Numbered from the stretch's first letter, positions 6,866 through 15,601 are shown. The stretch: DNA of 39,402 bases from Planctomycetota bacterium (GCA_012514895.1 JAAYZK010000136.1:1-39402); one strand, 5' to 3'. The notes: generated from the letters alone by a model not told the origin. Numbers and translations are program-made.

Positions 6866-9329
6866 TCAGCGGCAACGCCGTGCCCGGGCCGGTGAGGTGG
6901 GTCATGACGATGGTCCAGTCGGCGGCGTTGACCCTGCCGTCGCGGTTGTGGTCGCAGGGGTTGTCGGGGGCCGCCAGGGTGCCGAAGTTGCGCTTCAGGA
7001 CAACGAAGTCGTCCAGGTCGACGTCCCCGTCGATGTCGTAGTCCCCCAGGGCGAACGTCACGCCCCCGTCGGCGCGTCCGAAGTTGTTCTTGAGCGTGGC
7101 GAAGTCGTCCAGGTCCAGGCCGGCGACGTGCACGGAGCAGCCGGCGGCGTCAGACGCGGTGACGGTGGCGTCGGCGTCCACGTCGCCCGTCTCGCCGGGG
7201 GCGTTGCCGAACCAGAAGGCCGCGGGGTCGGCCAGGCCGGTCCGCTCATTGGCCACCACCACCACCCTCAGCCACTGGCCGACGATCGTCCCGTCCGGCC
7301 AGGTGAGCGTGATGCGGTCCGACCGGAAGGCCCCTTCGCCGAAGCGGACGGCGATCGCCGGCTCGAGCGGGACGGGCGCCCAGGCGGCGCCGTCGCCGAC
7401 GCTGCAGAGGATATCCTCGGCGGTGAACGCCGCGGGCAGGTTGGCGATGTCGATCATCACGCCGTTGAGGCCGGCGGCATAGCCGGTGCAGTTGTCGAAC
7501 GTGGCGGTCTGGCCGGCGTGCAGGGCGACCTTGTCCGGGGCGACGGCGCCGTCGTCGGCGGCGTTGGCCGCCGGGTCATAGCCGTCCCAGACGGAGTTGT
7601 TGTAGAAGACGTGCTGGCCGATCATCGCGGCCGGCGGGGGCCCCGCCAGGAACAGTTCGATCCCCTCGCCGATGCCGAGATTGCGGGAGTACTGCTTGTC
7701 GTCCCCGTTGTTCCAGTGCTCGTGGACGCCCAGCGACGCCATGCGGACGCCGTCGTTCTCGGGGTCGTAGAACGTCCCCGAGGGCGGATCGTCGGCCAGG
7801 GCGCCCTCGTGGAGGTAGTCCTCCGTGGCGACCAGGTGCGGCAGGTGCTCGTTGCGGTGGCGGTCGGCGTCGGTGAAGGGGTACTGGTACCAGGAGACAC
7901 GGTCCTCCTCGTACCAGAAGTCGAAGCCGACCGAGTCGATGGCGATGGGGTCCTGGCTGATGAACAGGCTGTTGGGGTAGTCGTTGTCGAACGGGCTCAT
8001 GCGCCACTTCTGCGGGGGGCAGATCCCGCCCCAGCCGTACCCGCCCCAGATGCCGTCCAGCAGGCACAGCAGCGTCTTGCCGCCGATGTGCTCGTGGCCC
8101 AGCAGGTCCACCAGCGTGCGGTAGGAGCCCATGGCGGGGTTCATGTAGCACAGGTCGTCGTGCATGTCGTAGTACCCGGCCGTCGGCGGCCGGCGGTTCA
8201 GCGAGCCGTAGTGGTTCTTGCCGCACAGGGTGACGCCGGCGCCGTGGGCCTTGAGGATGGCGAAGTTGATGAAGTAGGCGGCCTCGGCGTAGTAGCGGGG
8301 CAGATAATCCTGGAGGTAGCCGTCGGCGTCGGGGGTGCTCCAGTGGAATTCGACCGGGGACGACGCGGTCTTCTCGCGTCCCGGCAGGTTGCGGCCGTCG
8401 CGGCCGGTCATGTAGTGGACGTCGGGGAAGTCGGCCGAAAGGTAGTTGAACTCGCGGTTGGGGAAGTGGCAGGTCGGGTCGCCGATGAAAATGCAGTCCT
8501 GGGGGACGCCGGCGACGTTCACCAACTGGTCCAGCAGCGAGGCGACCAATTCGACGGTGATGCTGTTGTACTGGAAGTTCGCGATCTGGTTGCCGTCGGA
8601 GTCGGTCCAGTTGTTGTCGACGTTGCAGACCGTCAGGTTGATCTTGATGGCGATCTTCTCGCCCGGCTGGTAGCCGGCGTTTCCGCGCCCGTGGGTCTGG
8701 TTGAAGTGGCGGAACAGGGCGTCCCACGCCAGGGGGGTCGTGGGCTGCCCGGCCAGGGCGCAGAGGGAGTCGGCCATCATCCGGTCGGTGACGGCGCGAT
8801 CGGTGAACCCTTCGCGCCACCAGTAGCCCGAGCCGTCCCAGGTCGTCGCGTCGGGGTCGTGGGCCCACACGACGCGGCCGGGGAAGATGCCCTTGGCCGC
8901 GCCCAGCGGCTGGTTGGCGGGCTTGACGGTGGAGCGGGGGTCGATGGCGGCCCGGGCGGCCTGGGAGGGCGTGTTGGTCAGCGCGAAGTACGCTCCGACG
9001 ATGCCCACCGCCACCGCCAGGCCGGCCACGACGTAACGGCTGCGGCGCAGCCACGCCCGCGCGCGGTGGAAGGCCACGATGGACGTCAGCACGCCCGCCA
9101 CCCACACCACGAAGCTCGCCGCCAGCGGCGCCGCCGCCTGCTGGCAGGGATAGGCCGCGCGGCTCGGCTTGGGGACCACGCGGACGAGGAACCACACCAG
9201 CGACAGCAGCCCCGCCAGGGGATACAGCCAGATCAGCCGGCGCCGCCGCCACCAGGGGCGCCGAGGCGCGAGGGGTCTGCCGGTCCGGGGACACGTACGG
9301 CCTGGAGCGTCTTCGTGCGCGTGCGCCAT
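6852..9329 (-). CDS. Membrane-anchored DUF362 protein with C-terminal dockerin-like repeats
   Basis: This 825-residue protein has three predicted N-terminal membrane helices (about residues 32-52, 68-87 and 98-117). A large DUF362-type region follows, with blocks such as KIAIKINLTVC, FINFAILKAHGAGVTLCGKNHYGS and FISQDPIAIDSVG. It ends in three Asp-rich EF-hand-like loops of dockerin type I style, including DYDIDGDVDLDDF and DHNRDGRVNAAD. DUF362 proteins are poorly characterised. The dockerin-like tail is common in large secreted planctomycete proteins and probably binds calcium. The ATG at 9329 follows a strong GGGAGGAG site and is preferred over upstream ATGs. A sigma70-like promoter lies about 90 bp upstream. 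Its 3' end overlaps cooS by 14 bp. Function is unknown. Confidence 0.85.
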   Translation of the reverse strand: MAHAHEDAPGRTCPRTGRPLAPRRPWWRRRRLIWLYPLAGLLSLVWFLVRVVPKPSRAAYPCQQAAAPLAASFVVWVAGVLTSIVAFHRARAWLRRSRYVVAGLAVAVGIVGAYFALTNTPSQAARAAIDPRSTVKPANQPLGAAKGIFPGRVVWAHDPDATTWDGSGYWWREGFTDRAVTDRMMADSLCALAGQPTTPLAWDALFRHFNQTHGRGNAGYQPGEKIAIKINLTVCNVDNNWTDSDGNQIANFQYNSITVELVASLLDQLVNVAGVPQDCIFIGDPTCHFPNREFNYLSADFPDVHYMTGRDGRNLPGREKTASSPVEFHWSTPDADGYLQDYLPRYYAEAAYFINFAILKAHGAGVTLCGKNHYGSLNRRPPTAGYYDMHDDLCYMNPAMGSYRTLVDLLGHEHIGGKTLLCLLDGIWGGYGWGGICPPQKWRMSPFDNDYPNSLFISQDPIAIDSVGFDFWYEEDRVSWYQYPFTDADRHRNEHLPHLVATEDYLHEGALADDPPSGTFYDPENDGVRMASLGVHEHWNNGDDKQYSRNLGIGEGIELFLAGPPPAAMIGQHVFYNNSVWDGYDPAANAADDGAVAPDKVALHAGQTATFDNCTGYAAGLNGVMIDIANLPAAFTAEDILCSVGDGAAWAPVPLEPAIAVRFGEGAFRSDRITLTWPDGTIVGQWLRVVVVANERTGLADPAAFWFGNAPGETGDVDADATVTASDAAGCSVHVAGLDLDDFATLKNNFGRADGGVTFALGDYDIDGDVDLDDFVVLKRNFGTLAAPDNPCDHNRDGRVNAADWTIVMTHLTGPGTALPLITAP

Positions 9330-9418
9330 CGCTGCTCCTCCCATTGATTCCGCTTGCCGCGAAATGATCGTGCGGCGACCCATCCGCCTGGAAACGGCGG
9401 CTGGAACTGATGAAAGGC

Positions 9419-9446
9419 ATTATCGCACAAGACGCCGATCCGTCAA
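9419..9446 (-). promoter_or_regulatory. Candidate sigma70 promoter for the DUF362 gene
   Basis: TTGACG (9441-9446) and GATAAT (9419-9424) on the minus strand are 16 bp apart. The predicted start is near 9412, giving a leader of about 80 nt. Confidence 0.5.
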
Positions 9447-9534
9447 GGACACGCCGCAGGCCGCGGCTCGGTTGGGGACCTCGGATGCAGCCGGGAGACC
9501 AGGACAGGAGGCGCGCCCGTCATGCGCATTGCCG

Positions 9535-9825
9535 TCAGGGGGCGCCGGCTACGGCGGGTTCGCCGGCCGTCACGACGCGGGCGTCCTCCATCTCCAGTTC
9601 GATCGTCCAGACGCGGTCGTACGGCAGGTCGTTGGCGTCGAGGTAGTTGATCAGCCGCACGCGGTCGGGCGCCTCGAACAGGCGGATCGCACGGCGATGG
9701 GTGAGACTCACAAAGGTGTGGTACAGTCTGACTTGCGGGTCCTTCGGCAGCCTCGCCTCCTGGCGGTGGAGGCTCTCCGGTGTGCAACTGACTTCCAGCG
9801 GATGCTCGATCACGTACTTCATCAC
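9535..9825 (-). CDS. Small DUF4242-like protein
   Basis: This 96-residue protein starts MMKYVIEHPLE and has a mid-section HTFVSLTHRRAIRLFEAPDRVRLINYLDANDLPYDRVWTIE (described here as a pattern: a His/Thr-rich strand, a short helix, then a YDRVW strand). This resembles the ferredoxin-like alpha/beta fold of DUF4242 proteins, in which a helix is followed by a closing strand. The match is by eye and modest. A GGAGG site sits about 8 bp before the first ATG. It is a single gene between pheT and the DUF362 promoter. No function can be given. Confidence 0.55.
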   Translation of the reverse strand: MMKYVIEHPLEVSCTPESLHRQEARLPKDPQVRLYHTFVSLTHRRAIRLFEAPDRVRLINYLDANDLPYDRVWTIELEMEDARVVTAGEPAVAGAP

Positions 9826-9905
9826 TCACCCTCCGGGCCTGAGGCCTTGCTCCGTTCGCGTTATTCTACGCAAGGCCGGGAGGGTGGAATCCACACCTTG
9901 TCCGT

Positions 9906-11933
9906 TCAGGTGCGCAGCTCGGCGCCGCAGGCTCCCTTGAGAGCCGCGACAACGCCCTCGATGGCGGCGTCGACCTCCTCGTGGGTGAGCGTGCGGTCGC
10001 CGTGGCGGAAGACCAGGCGCAGCGTGACGGACTTGCGTCCGCCGCCGGCCTGCTTGCCGCGATAGGCCCCGACGTAATCGATGCCCGCCAGCAGCTCGCC
10101 GGCGGCGGGGACCGCGGCGGCGGTGAGCCGCTCCCAGGTGACCGGTTCGTCAACGACGACGCTCAGGTCGCGCCGGATCGCGGGGAACCGCGGCAGCGGC
10201 GCGTAGGTGCGGGTGGCCCGCCCCATCGCCAGCAGGGCCTCGAAATGGACCATCGCCCCGGCCGGCTGGGTCGTCAGGCCGTAGTGGTCGGCGACCTTCG
10301 CGTCGAGCCGCCCCATCACACCGAACTCCTGCCGCCGGCCGCCGGTCACCAGCGTCAACTTCGCGGCCTCACCCGGCGCAAAGCCGGCTGCGTCGGCGGC
10401 TTCGGCGGCCAGCGCCGCCCGCGGGTCGAACCGGCCGACCACCGCCTCCAGGGCGCCGCGGACGTCGGTGAGTGCCCCGCCGGTCAGCAGGGCGAGCTGC
10501 ACGTACTCGGCGGGCAGGGTCCCCCCGTCGCCGGCCGGCGCCGGGGGAAAGACCGCCGCCAGCTCGAAGAGGCGCACGTCCTCGTTGCCGGCGTCCTGGT
10601 TGACCTTCCAGCTCCGCAGCAGGTTCGGCAGGATGCCCTGGCGGAGCACGCCGTTGGTCTTGCGCAGGCGCGGGTCGACCGCCAGCGAGCCGGTCCAGCC
10701 GAACAGCTCCGCCTCGGCCGCGTCGATGAACGTCGCCGTGATCGCCTCGAAGTATCCCGCGGCGTTGAGCACGGCGCCGGCCTCGCGGCGGGCCGACTCG
10801 GTCGCCGAGGGCGGCTTGACCTCGTGCGTGACCGACCCGCCGATGGGAATCCTGTCCAGACCATAGATCCGCCCCACTTCCTCGATCAGGTCCACCTCGC
10901 GCGTCAGGTCCGGCCGGTGCGGGGGGATGGTGCACTTGATCGACTTGCCCGAGCGCCTGGGCGCCAGGTGCAGCGCGTCGAGGATAGCCGTCTGGTCGGC
11001 CACCGGCACGTCGATGCCCAGCAGGGCGCTGCAGCGCGCGGTGCGCATGGCGACGACGGGGGCCTTGTAAGGAGCCGCCCACACGTCGACGATGCCGTCC
11101 AGCAGGCGTCCGCCGGCCAGTTCGAGGATGAGCCGGCAGGCCCGCATCGACGCGCGTTCCAGCCCCACCGGGTCGATGCCGCGCTCGAAACGGTAGCTCG
11201 CGTCGCTCATGAGGTTCAGCGCCCGGGAGGTGCGCCGGTTGACCAGCGGGTCGAACTGGGCGGCCTCGATGAGAACGTTGGTGGTTTTCTCGGACACTTC
11301 CGTGTCCAGCCCGCCCATGACGCCGGCGACGGCGACGGGGCGGTCGGCGTCGGCGATGATGCCCATCCAGTCGCGCAGCTCGTGCTTGGAGCCGTCGATG
11401 GCGGTGATGAACTCGCCGTCACGGGCCCGGCGGACGACGATCCTCCGGCCGTGCAGCGTGTCGAAGTCGAAGGCGTGCAGCGGCTGGCTGTACTCCATCA
11501 GGACGTAGTTGGTGACGTCGACGACGTTGTTGATGCTCCTCAGGCCGACAGCTTCAAGGCGTTCGACCATCCACGCCGGCGAGGGGCCGACCTTCACGCC
11601 CCGCAGCAGCCGCGCGGTGTAGCGCGGGCAGAAGACCGGGTCGAGCACTTCGACGCCGGTGTGCTCGCGCACGTCGCCGGTCGCCGGAACGTTGTCCAGG
11701 TCGGGCAGCTTCAGGGCCGCACCGGTCGCGGCGGCGATCTCGCGGGCCAGGCCGATGTGGCCGAGGCAGTCGGGGCGGTTGGAGGTGACCTCGACCTCGA
11801 AGATCAGGTCGCTGTCGGTCTGGTCGAACACCGGCTCGACCTCCAGTCCGATCCGCGTCAGCAGGGCCGCCAGTTCGGCGGCGGGCAGGGCTATGTCGAC
11901 GTAATCCGTCAGCCAGTTGAGAGATACTTTCAT
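9906..11933 (-). CDS. pheT: Phenylalanine-tRNA ligase beta subunit, short form
   Basis: This 675-residue PheT begins MKVSLNWLTDYVDI and goes directly to the EVTSNRPDCLGHIGLAREIAA block. The EMAP/OB-fold tRNA-binding domain that E. coli PheT carries at about residues 40-150 is missing. The B3/4 editing region (INNVVDVTNYVLMEYSQPLHAFD), B5, the catalytic-like core and a C-terminal FDX-ACB domain (PRFPAIRRDLSVVVD onward) are present. It forms the alpha2-beta2 enzyme with PheS, which charges tRNA-Phe. No pheS lies next to it; the neighbours are a small protein and an unrelated divergent gene, so the subunits are encoded apart. A consensus-quality promoter is 50-75 bp upstream. The Shine-Dalgarno element is weak. 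Confidence 0.95.
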   Translation of the reverse strand: MKVSLNWLTDYVDIALPAAELAALLTRIGLEVEPVFDQTDSDLIFEVEVTSNRPDCLGHIGLAREIAAATGAALKLPDLDNVPATGDVREHTGVEVLDPVFCPRYTARLLRGVKVGPSPAWMVERLEAVGLRSINNVVDVTNYVLMEYSQPLHAFDFDTLHGRRIVVRRARDGEFITAIDGSKHELRDWMGIIADADRPVAVAGVMGGLDTEVSEKTTNVLIEAAQFDPLVNRRTSRALNLMSDASYRFERGIDPVGLERASMRACRLILELAGGRLLDGIVDVWAAPYKAPVVAMRTARCSALLGIDVPVADQTAILDALHLAPRRSGKSIKCTIPPHRPDLTREVDLIEEVGRIYGLDRIPIGGSVTHEVKPPSATESARREAGAVLNAAGYFEAITATFIDAAEAELFGWTGSLAVDPRLRKTNGVLRQGILPNLLRSWKVNQDAGNEDVRLFELAAVFPPAPAGDGGTLPAEYVQLALLTGGALTDVRGALEAVVGRFDPRAALAAEAADAAGFAPGEAAKLTLVTGGRRQEFGVMGRLDAKVADHYGLTTQPAGAMVHFEALLAMGRATRTYAPLPRFPAIRRDLSVVVDEPVTWERLTAAAVPAAGELLAGIDYVGAYRGKQAGGGRKSVTLRLVFRHGDRTLTHEEVDAAIEGVVAALKGACGAELRT

Positions 11934-11981
11934 CGTCGCTCGTTCCTGTGCATCCGGCCGCTCCAGCGCGGCAGGCGGGCC

Positions 11982-12009
11982 ATCATACCCGACGGGGGTG
12001 CCCTGTCAA
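11982..12009 (-). promoter_or_regulatory. Sigma70 promoter for pheT
   Basis: TTGACA (12004-12009) and TATGAT (11982-11987) on the minus strand are 16 bp apart, the closest match to consensus in the window. The predicted start near 11975 gives a leader of about 42 nt with no room for an attenuator or T-box. Confidence 0.7.
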
Positions 12010-12124
12010 AGCCCCGCCTGAGCCCCGGCCCCGCGCGCCCCGGGGCGGTTCGTATTGTAGGGTACCAGCATAGGCCACCTGTGGCGGTGGCATCTCCTGT
12101 CCTCACGCTTTGGGAGACGAGTCC

Positions 12125-12328
12125 ATGAATGGGGCCCATCTGTCCACCGTGGGTGTGATGCGCACGGAAGATCCCTGCACAAACGACGACATCGAGCTGG
12201 TGGCGCTGATGCTGCCCACCAGGACGCTCGCCCGCCTGCGGACCTACTGCGCCGCGGCCGACGAGGCGCAAAATCGCGTCGTCGCCGCCGCCGTCGAGCA
12301 GTACATCGCCGCGCGCCAGCCGCGCTGA
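12125..12328 (+). CDS. Small protein, possible ribbon-helix-helix fold
   Basis: This 67-residue protein has a first third without recognisable features. The remainder, IELVALMLPTRTLARLRTYCAA then an Ala-rich helix VAAAVEQYIAARQ, has the strand-helix-helix pattern of CopG/Arc-type DNA-binding proteins. That reading is weak. The ATG at 12125 has GGGAG 8 bp upstream; a TTG at 12110 is less likely. It is divergent from pheT, and no partner toxin gene is next to it. A large hairpin follows. Confidence 0.5.
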   Translation: MNGAHLSTVGVMRTEDPCTNDDIELVALMLPTRTLARLRTYCAAADEAQNRVVAAAVEQYIAARQPR

Positions 12329-12334
12329 GTCTTT

Positions 12335-12380
12335 CCGGGTGCGGAACGTCGCGGATGCCTCGCGGCGTTCCTGCACCCGG
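12335..12380. terminator. Large hairpin between convergent genes
   Basis: A 46-nt near-perfect hairpin starts with CCGGGTGC pairing to GCACCCGG, followed by GGAACG with CGTTCC and CGCG with CGCG, with only single-base bulges. It fills the gap between the small protein gene and the 3' end of the DUF3604 gene. There is no T-tract on either side, so termination would be atypical; it may instead protect 3' ends. Confidence 0.5.
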
Positions 12381-12387
12381 GGCGGTG

Positions 12388-14550
12388 TCACCGCGTCACG
12401 TACACCGGGCTGGTCCACGTCACGTGCCCGTCCTCCTGCAGGATGCGCACGTAGATGGCATTGTCTCCCTTCGTCCGCAGCGGCAGGGCAAGGCGCGTGC
12501 GGAAGCGGGCCCCGGACGGCTCGTCCGGAAGGCGGACGACGCTCACCTGCCGGGCCAGGCCTCCGAACTGCCAGGTCCTGCCTTGGAGCCCCAGGGACCG
12601 GAGCGCGCAGCGTGCGGTCCCCTGGGCCGTGCGCACCTCCAGGCGTCCGGCGTCGGCGGCCGCGAGCGTCAGGATCATGCCGGCGGCCCCGCCGGTGGTG
12701 GCGGAGCGCCAGCGGACGTGGCGGTCACCGACGGGTTCGAGGGGCTGGTCGGGGTTCCAGAGGTTCACCGGCTGAAGGGCCTCCAGGCGCGTGCCGGCCA
12801 GCCGGAGGCAGCCGTCCCACGTCGTCATCCGCCCGCGGCCGCGGACCTCGGCGCCGCTCCAGGTGACCTTGACCCGCCGGCCGAGCGACTCGGTCCCGTA
12901 CGGGCGGAGCACATCCACCAGATCCATCCCGTTGCGGACGTCCACGCGTTCGATCGCCGCGGTGCCCGTGACGTCCAGCTCGAGCGTCACGGCGCTTCCG
13001 GCGGCGTCGAGAACGTCGCCCATGATCGCCTCGCGACCGTCGGCGGCGCCGATGCGCAGGTCCACCAGCGGCCGGTGGCCGGTCGTGGCGTAGAAGTGGC
13101 GAGCCTTCATCGCCGTCCAGATCCGACGGCGGTCCAGTACCGGCGCCAGCACGCAGGTCAACCCGCCGTACGAGCCGAACTGGCCGGCGCCCGGGTAGGA
13201 TGCGCCCGGGCGGCCCTTGTGCCCGTCGCTGTTGGCGCAGATCCCCACGCGATAGCCCCGGCGCAGGGCGTCGTCGACGAGCCAGTCGAACGTCCCCCAC
13301 GCCGAGTGGACCTCGACGGCCCCCTCGACCGCCCCGTCGTGCATGGCCAGGTCGGCGTAGCGCCCGCCGACGTGGGCGAAGACGTACGCCTCGGGCGCAT
13401 CGGCGGCCCGCAGGCGGGTAAACAGGTCGGCCGCCGTCGCCGCGTCGGGCCAGGCCGATTCGTGGCCGTGCAGCAGGTCGCGGCAGCTTCGGTGGATGGG
13501 CCCGCCCTCGCGGGCGAAGTAGACGTTGCGGTCGCCGCCGAGCGGGGTGTTGCCGCTCCACTCGTAGCCGGGAAAGGTGACGAAGCGCCCCGGCCGGTAG
13601 AACCGCCGCGCCGTGCGGTTGACGGTCCGCCAGAACGCGTCGGTGACCTGGAAATCGTTGCCCTGGTGGGCGGCGATGTCGAGGGCGGCCCAGTCGCGTG
13701 CGAAGGTGAAGTAGTCGTCGATCGTGTTGGAGCCGATCGTCTCTTCGCTCTGGCCGTGGAAGTCGGCCCACCAGCGCCGCAGCCGGCGGTCACCGGCCGC
13801 GCGAACCTCGATGGGCGGGCTGGTCGCCTCCAGGCCGGTGCGCCTGTCCCGGGCCGTCACGGTCTGGATGCCGGGCGTCGCGAAGGGCCGATGTCTCCGC
13901 CGCGACGGCTGCCCGACGGGGTTGCCCCAGCGGTCCTCGATCTTCAGCAGGACGTCGAACGCCTCGCCCGCAGCGATCTGCGAGGGCGCCAGGCACACCG
14001 CCCGCACGGGCTGGCCGGCCGTGACGGTCAGCACGGGCGAGTCCGGGAGGAGCTTGAACGCGTACGTCGCGATCGGGTCGACCAGCGTGCGGAACGTCCA
14101 CGCCCGCTGGCGGAACGTCTGCACCCGCCAGCCGGGCGAACCGCCGGATGTGTCGCCGAAGGTCACGATGACCTTCTCGCCGGCGCCCAGGAACCCGCGG
14201 CGCACCTGCAGCAGCAGCGCCGACGACCACGGCCGCGTGTGGCCCTTGGGGTCCCACCGCGGCACGATCTGGCAGCGGCCCGTCGTCCTCACCGAGCAGT
14301 AGTTCGCCTCGCCGGGCCGATCGAACTGCGGCGTGCCGAAGTCGCTGACGTGGCGGAAGGCCACCATGACGTATCCCGTGTCGTCCACCGGGTGGCCCGC
14401 CGTGTACGTGTACGCCAGCGTGACATACGACCCCGCCACCACGGGGCGCCTCGGCGCCAGCGCCGCGCGGCCGAGGTCGAGGACTGTGGCGCCGCCGGCG
14501 CCGAGGGAGGGGTAACGTCGCAGGGACTTCTTCGATCGGGCCATGGCCAT
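12388..14550 (-). CDS. DUF3604 (PHP-like metallophosphoesterase-type) protein
   Basis: This 720-residue protein carries the DUF3604 core from about residue 255. Likely metal ligands are H265 (ADFHGQ), H295 (AHQGND), E330 (PGYEWSG), H393 (AHVGG), H415 (EVHSAWG) and D442/H444 (ANSDGHKG), an arrangement like that of PHP-family phosphoesterases. The first 250 residues are beta-rich and resemble immunoglobulin-like domains (YVTLAYTYTAG, PVRAVCLAPSQIAAGEAFDV). There is no signal peptide. The substrate is unknown. The ATG at 14550 and another at 14544 both sit in or next to a perfect inverted repeat that would bury the ribosome-binding site (see 14547-14590). A dihydroorotate-dehydrogenase-like gene lies 61 bp upstream on the same strand. 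Confidence 0.85.
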   Translation of the reverse strand: MAMARSKKSLRRYPSLGAGGATVLDLGRAALAPRRPVVAGSYVTLAYTYTAGHPVDDTGYVMVAFRHVSDFGTPQFDRPGEANYCSVRTTGRCQIVPRWDPKGHTRPWSSALLLQVRRGFLGAGEKVIVTFGDTSGGSPGWRVQTFRQRAWTFRTLVDPIATYAFKLLPDSPVLTVTAGQPVRAVCLAPSQIAAGEAFDVLLKIEDRWGNPVGQPSRRRHRPFATPGIQTVTARDRRTGLEATSPPIEVRAAGDRRLRRWWADFHGQSEETIGSNTIDDYFTFARDWAALDIAAHQGNDFQVTDAFWRTVNRTARRFYRPGRFVTFPGYEWSGNTPLGGDRNVYFAREGGPIHRSCRDLLHGHESAWPDAATAADLFTRLRAADAPEAYVFAHVGGRYADLAMHDGAVEGAVEVHSAWGTFDWLVDDALRRGYRVGICANSDGHKGRPGASYPGAGQFGSYGGLTCVLAPVLDRRRIWTAMKARHFYATTGHRPLVDLRIGAADGREAIMGDVLDAAGSAVTLELDVTGTAAIERVDVRNGMDLVDVLRPYGTESLGRRVKVTWSGAEVRGRGRMTTWDGCLRLAGTRLEALQPVNLWNPDQPLEPVGDRHVRWRSATTGGAAGMILTLAAADAGRLEVRTAQGTARCALRSLGLQGRTWQFGGLARQVSVVRLPDEPSGARFRTRLALPLRTKGDNAIYVRILQEDGHVTWTSPVYVTR

Positions 14551-14590
14551 GTCTCCACGCCGGCAACTCTCGGCCGGCGTGGAGACATGG
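14547..14590 (-). promoter_or_regulatory. Perfect 18-bp inverted repeat over a ribosome-binding site and start codon
   Basis: The arms 14547-14564 and 14573-14590 are exactly complementary, with an 8-nt loop. On the mRNA the hairpin contains the GGAG element and the first ATG of the DUF3604 gene. There is no U-tract after it, so it reads better as a translation-blocking or processing element than as a terminator of the upstream gene, although it lies in the only gap between the two. Confidence 0.75.
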
Positions 14591-14611
14591 TAACCGGCGC
14601 AGACGCCGCGC

Positions 14612-15601
14612 TCAAACCTGCTGCATCAGCAGCTCGACGTACTGGGCGCGTTCGTAGGCGAACGGGGCGGGCGCGTCGGCCTGGGAGAGTTTGCCGCGGA
14701 AGTCGGTCAGCTTGCGGTAGCCCTTCTGGTCCATCCAGCGGTCCACGCCGTCGTGGAGGGTTCGGATGTACTCGACGTCGTGGGCGTACAGCACGCTGGC
14801 CACCTCGACGACGGCCGCGCCGGCGAGGATCTGGCGGACGATCGCGTCAGGGGTGTGGATGCCCGTGTTGGCCGCCAGGTCCGCGTCGACCTTGCCGTAC
14901 AGCAGCGCCACGTACCGCAGGGGCAGGCGCATCTCGGCCGGACGGCTCAGGTCCATGACGTTGCGGAGCGCCTCGGCCTCCGGGTCGATGTCCGGCTGGA
15001 TGAACCGGTTGAACAGCACCAGGCCCTTGGCGCCCCGCCGGTCCAGCTCCGAAGCGATGTTCACCACCGAGCTGTAGAACGGCGAGAGCTTCACCGACAC
15101 CGGGATGCTCACCTGATCGATGACGGCGCTGACGGTGTCGAACAGCTCGGCCTCCACGTCGGCGCCGCTGCGGTCCGGGTCGGTCTGGACGGCATAGACG
15201 TTCAGCTCCAGGGCGTTGACGCCGGTCTGCTCGATCTGGCGGGCGTAATCGGCCCACCCGCCGGGCGTATAGGCGTTGAGGCTGCCGATCAGGGGCATCT
15301 GGACGACCTTGCGGGTCCTCTCGATCCACATCAGGTGCTCCCGCGCGCCGGCGTGGTCCACCGGGGGGAAGTACGTCAGGCTCTCGGGGAACCGTTCGGC
15401 CCCCACCCGCTCTTCCTTCTTGAGCTGCACCTCCTCGGCCATGATCTGCTCTTCGAAGAGCGACTTGATCACCAGCCCGCCGGCACCGGCGGCTTCAATG
15501 CGTTGAATCGTCTCCACCCGTCCCGACAGCGAACAGGCCGCGACAACCACCGGTCCGGCCATCGGGATGCCCATGTACGTGGCGGCAAGATCGGCCATCA
15601 T
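14612..15601 (-). CDS. Dihydroorotate-dehydrogenase-like flavoprotein (non-PyrD subfamily)
   Basis: This 329-residue TIM-barrel protein is of the class 1 DHODH superfamily. The FMN-site blocks VIKSLFEEQ, SVKLSPFYSSV and GLVLFNRF are present. At the position of the catalytic base in PyrD (ELNISCPN) it has ELNVYAVQ, so the Cys is Ala137, and true dihydroorotate oxidation is unlikely. It matches the family annotated as dihydroorotate dehydrogenase-like that often lies near pyruvate:ferredoxin oxidoreductase genes in cyanobacteria and anaerobes. No such gene is in view here. Two ATGs in tandem (15601, 15598) follow an AAGGAG site; the second has the better spacing. The electron acceptor and substrate are unknown. 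Confidence 0.88.
   Translation of the reverse strand: MMADLAATYMGIPMAGPVVVAACSLSGRVETIQRIEAAGAGGLVIKSLFEEQIMAEEVQLKKEERVGAERFPESLTYFPPVDHAGAREHLMWIERTRKVVQMPLIGSLNAYTPGGWADYARQIEQTGVNALELNVYAVQTDPDRSGADVEAELFDTVSAVIDQVSIPVSVKLSPFYSSVVNIASELDRRGAKGLVLFNRFIQPDIDPEAEALRNVMDLSRPAEMRLPLRYVALLYGKVDADLAANTGIHTPDAIVRQILAGAAVVEVASVLYAHDVEYIRTLHDGVDRWMDQKGYRKLTDFRGKLSQADAPAPFAYERAQYVELLMQQV

Noticed and set aside
12335-12380. RAYT-linked REP hairpin.
   Set aside because: There is only one copy in the window, it is far from the transposase remnant, and it sits between convergent genes where a terminator is expected.
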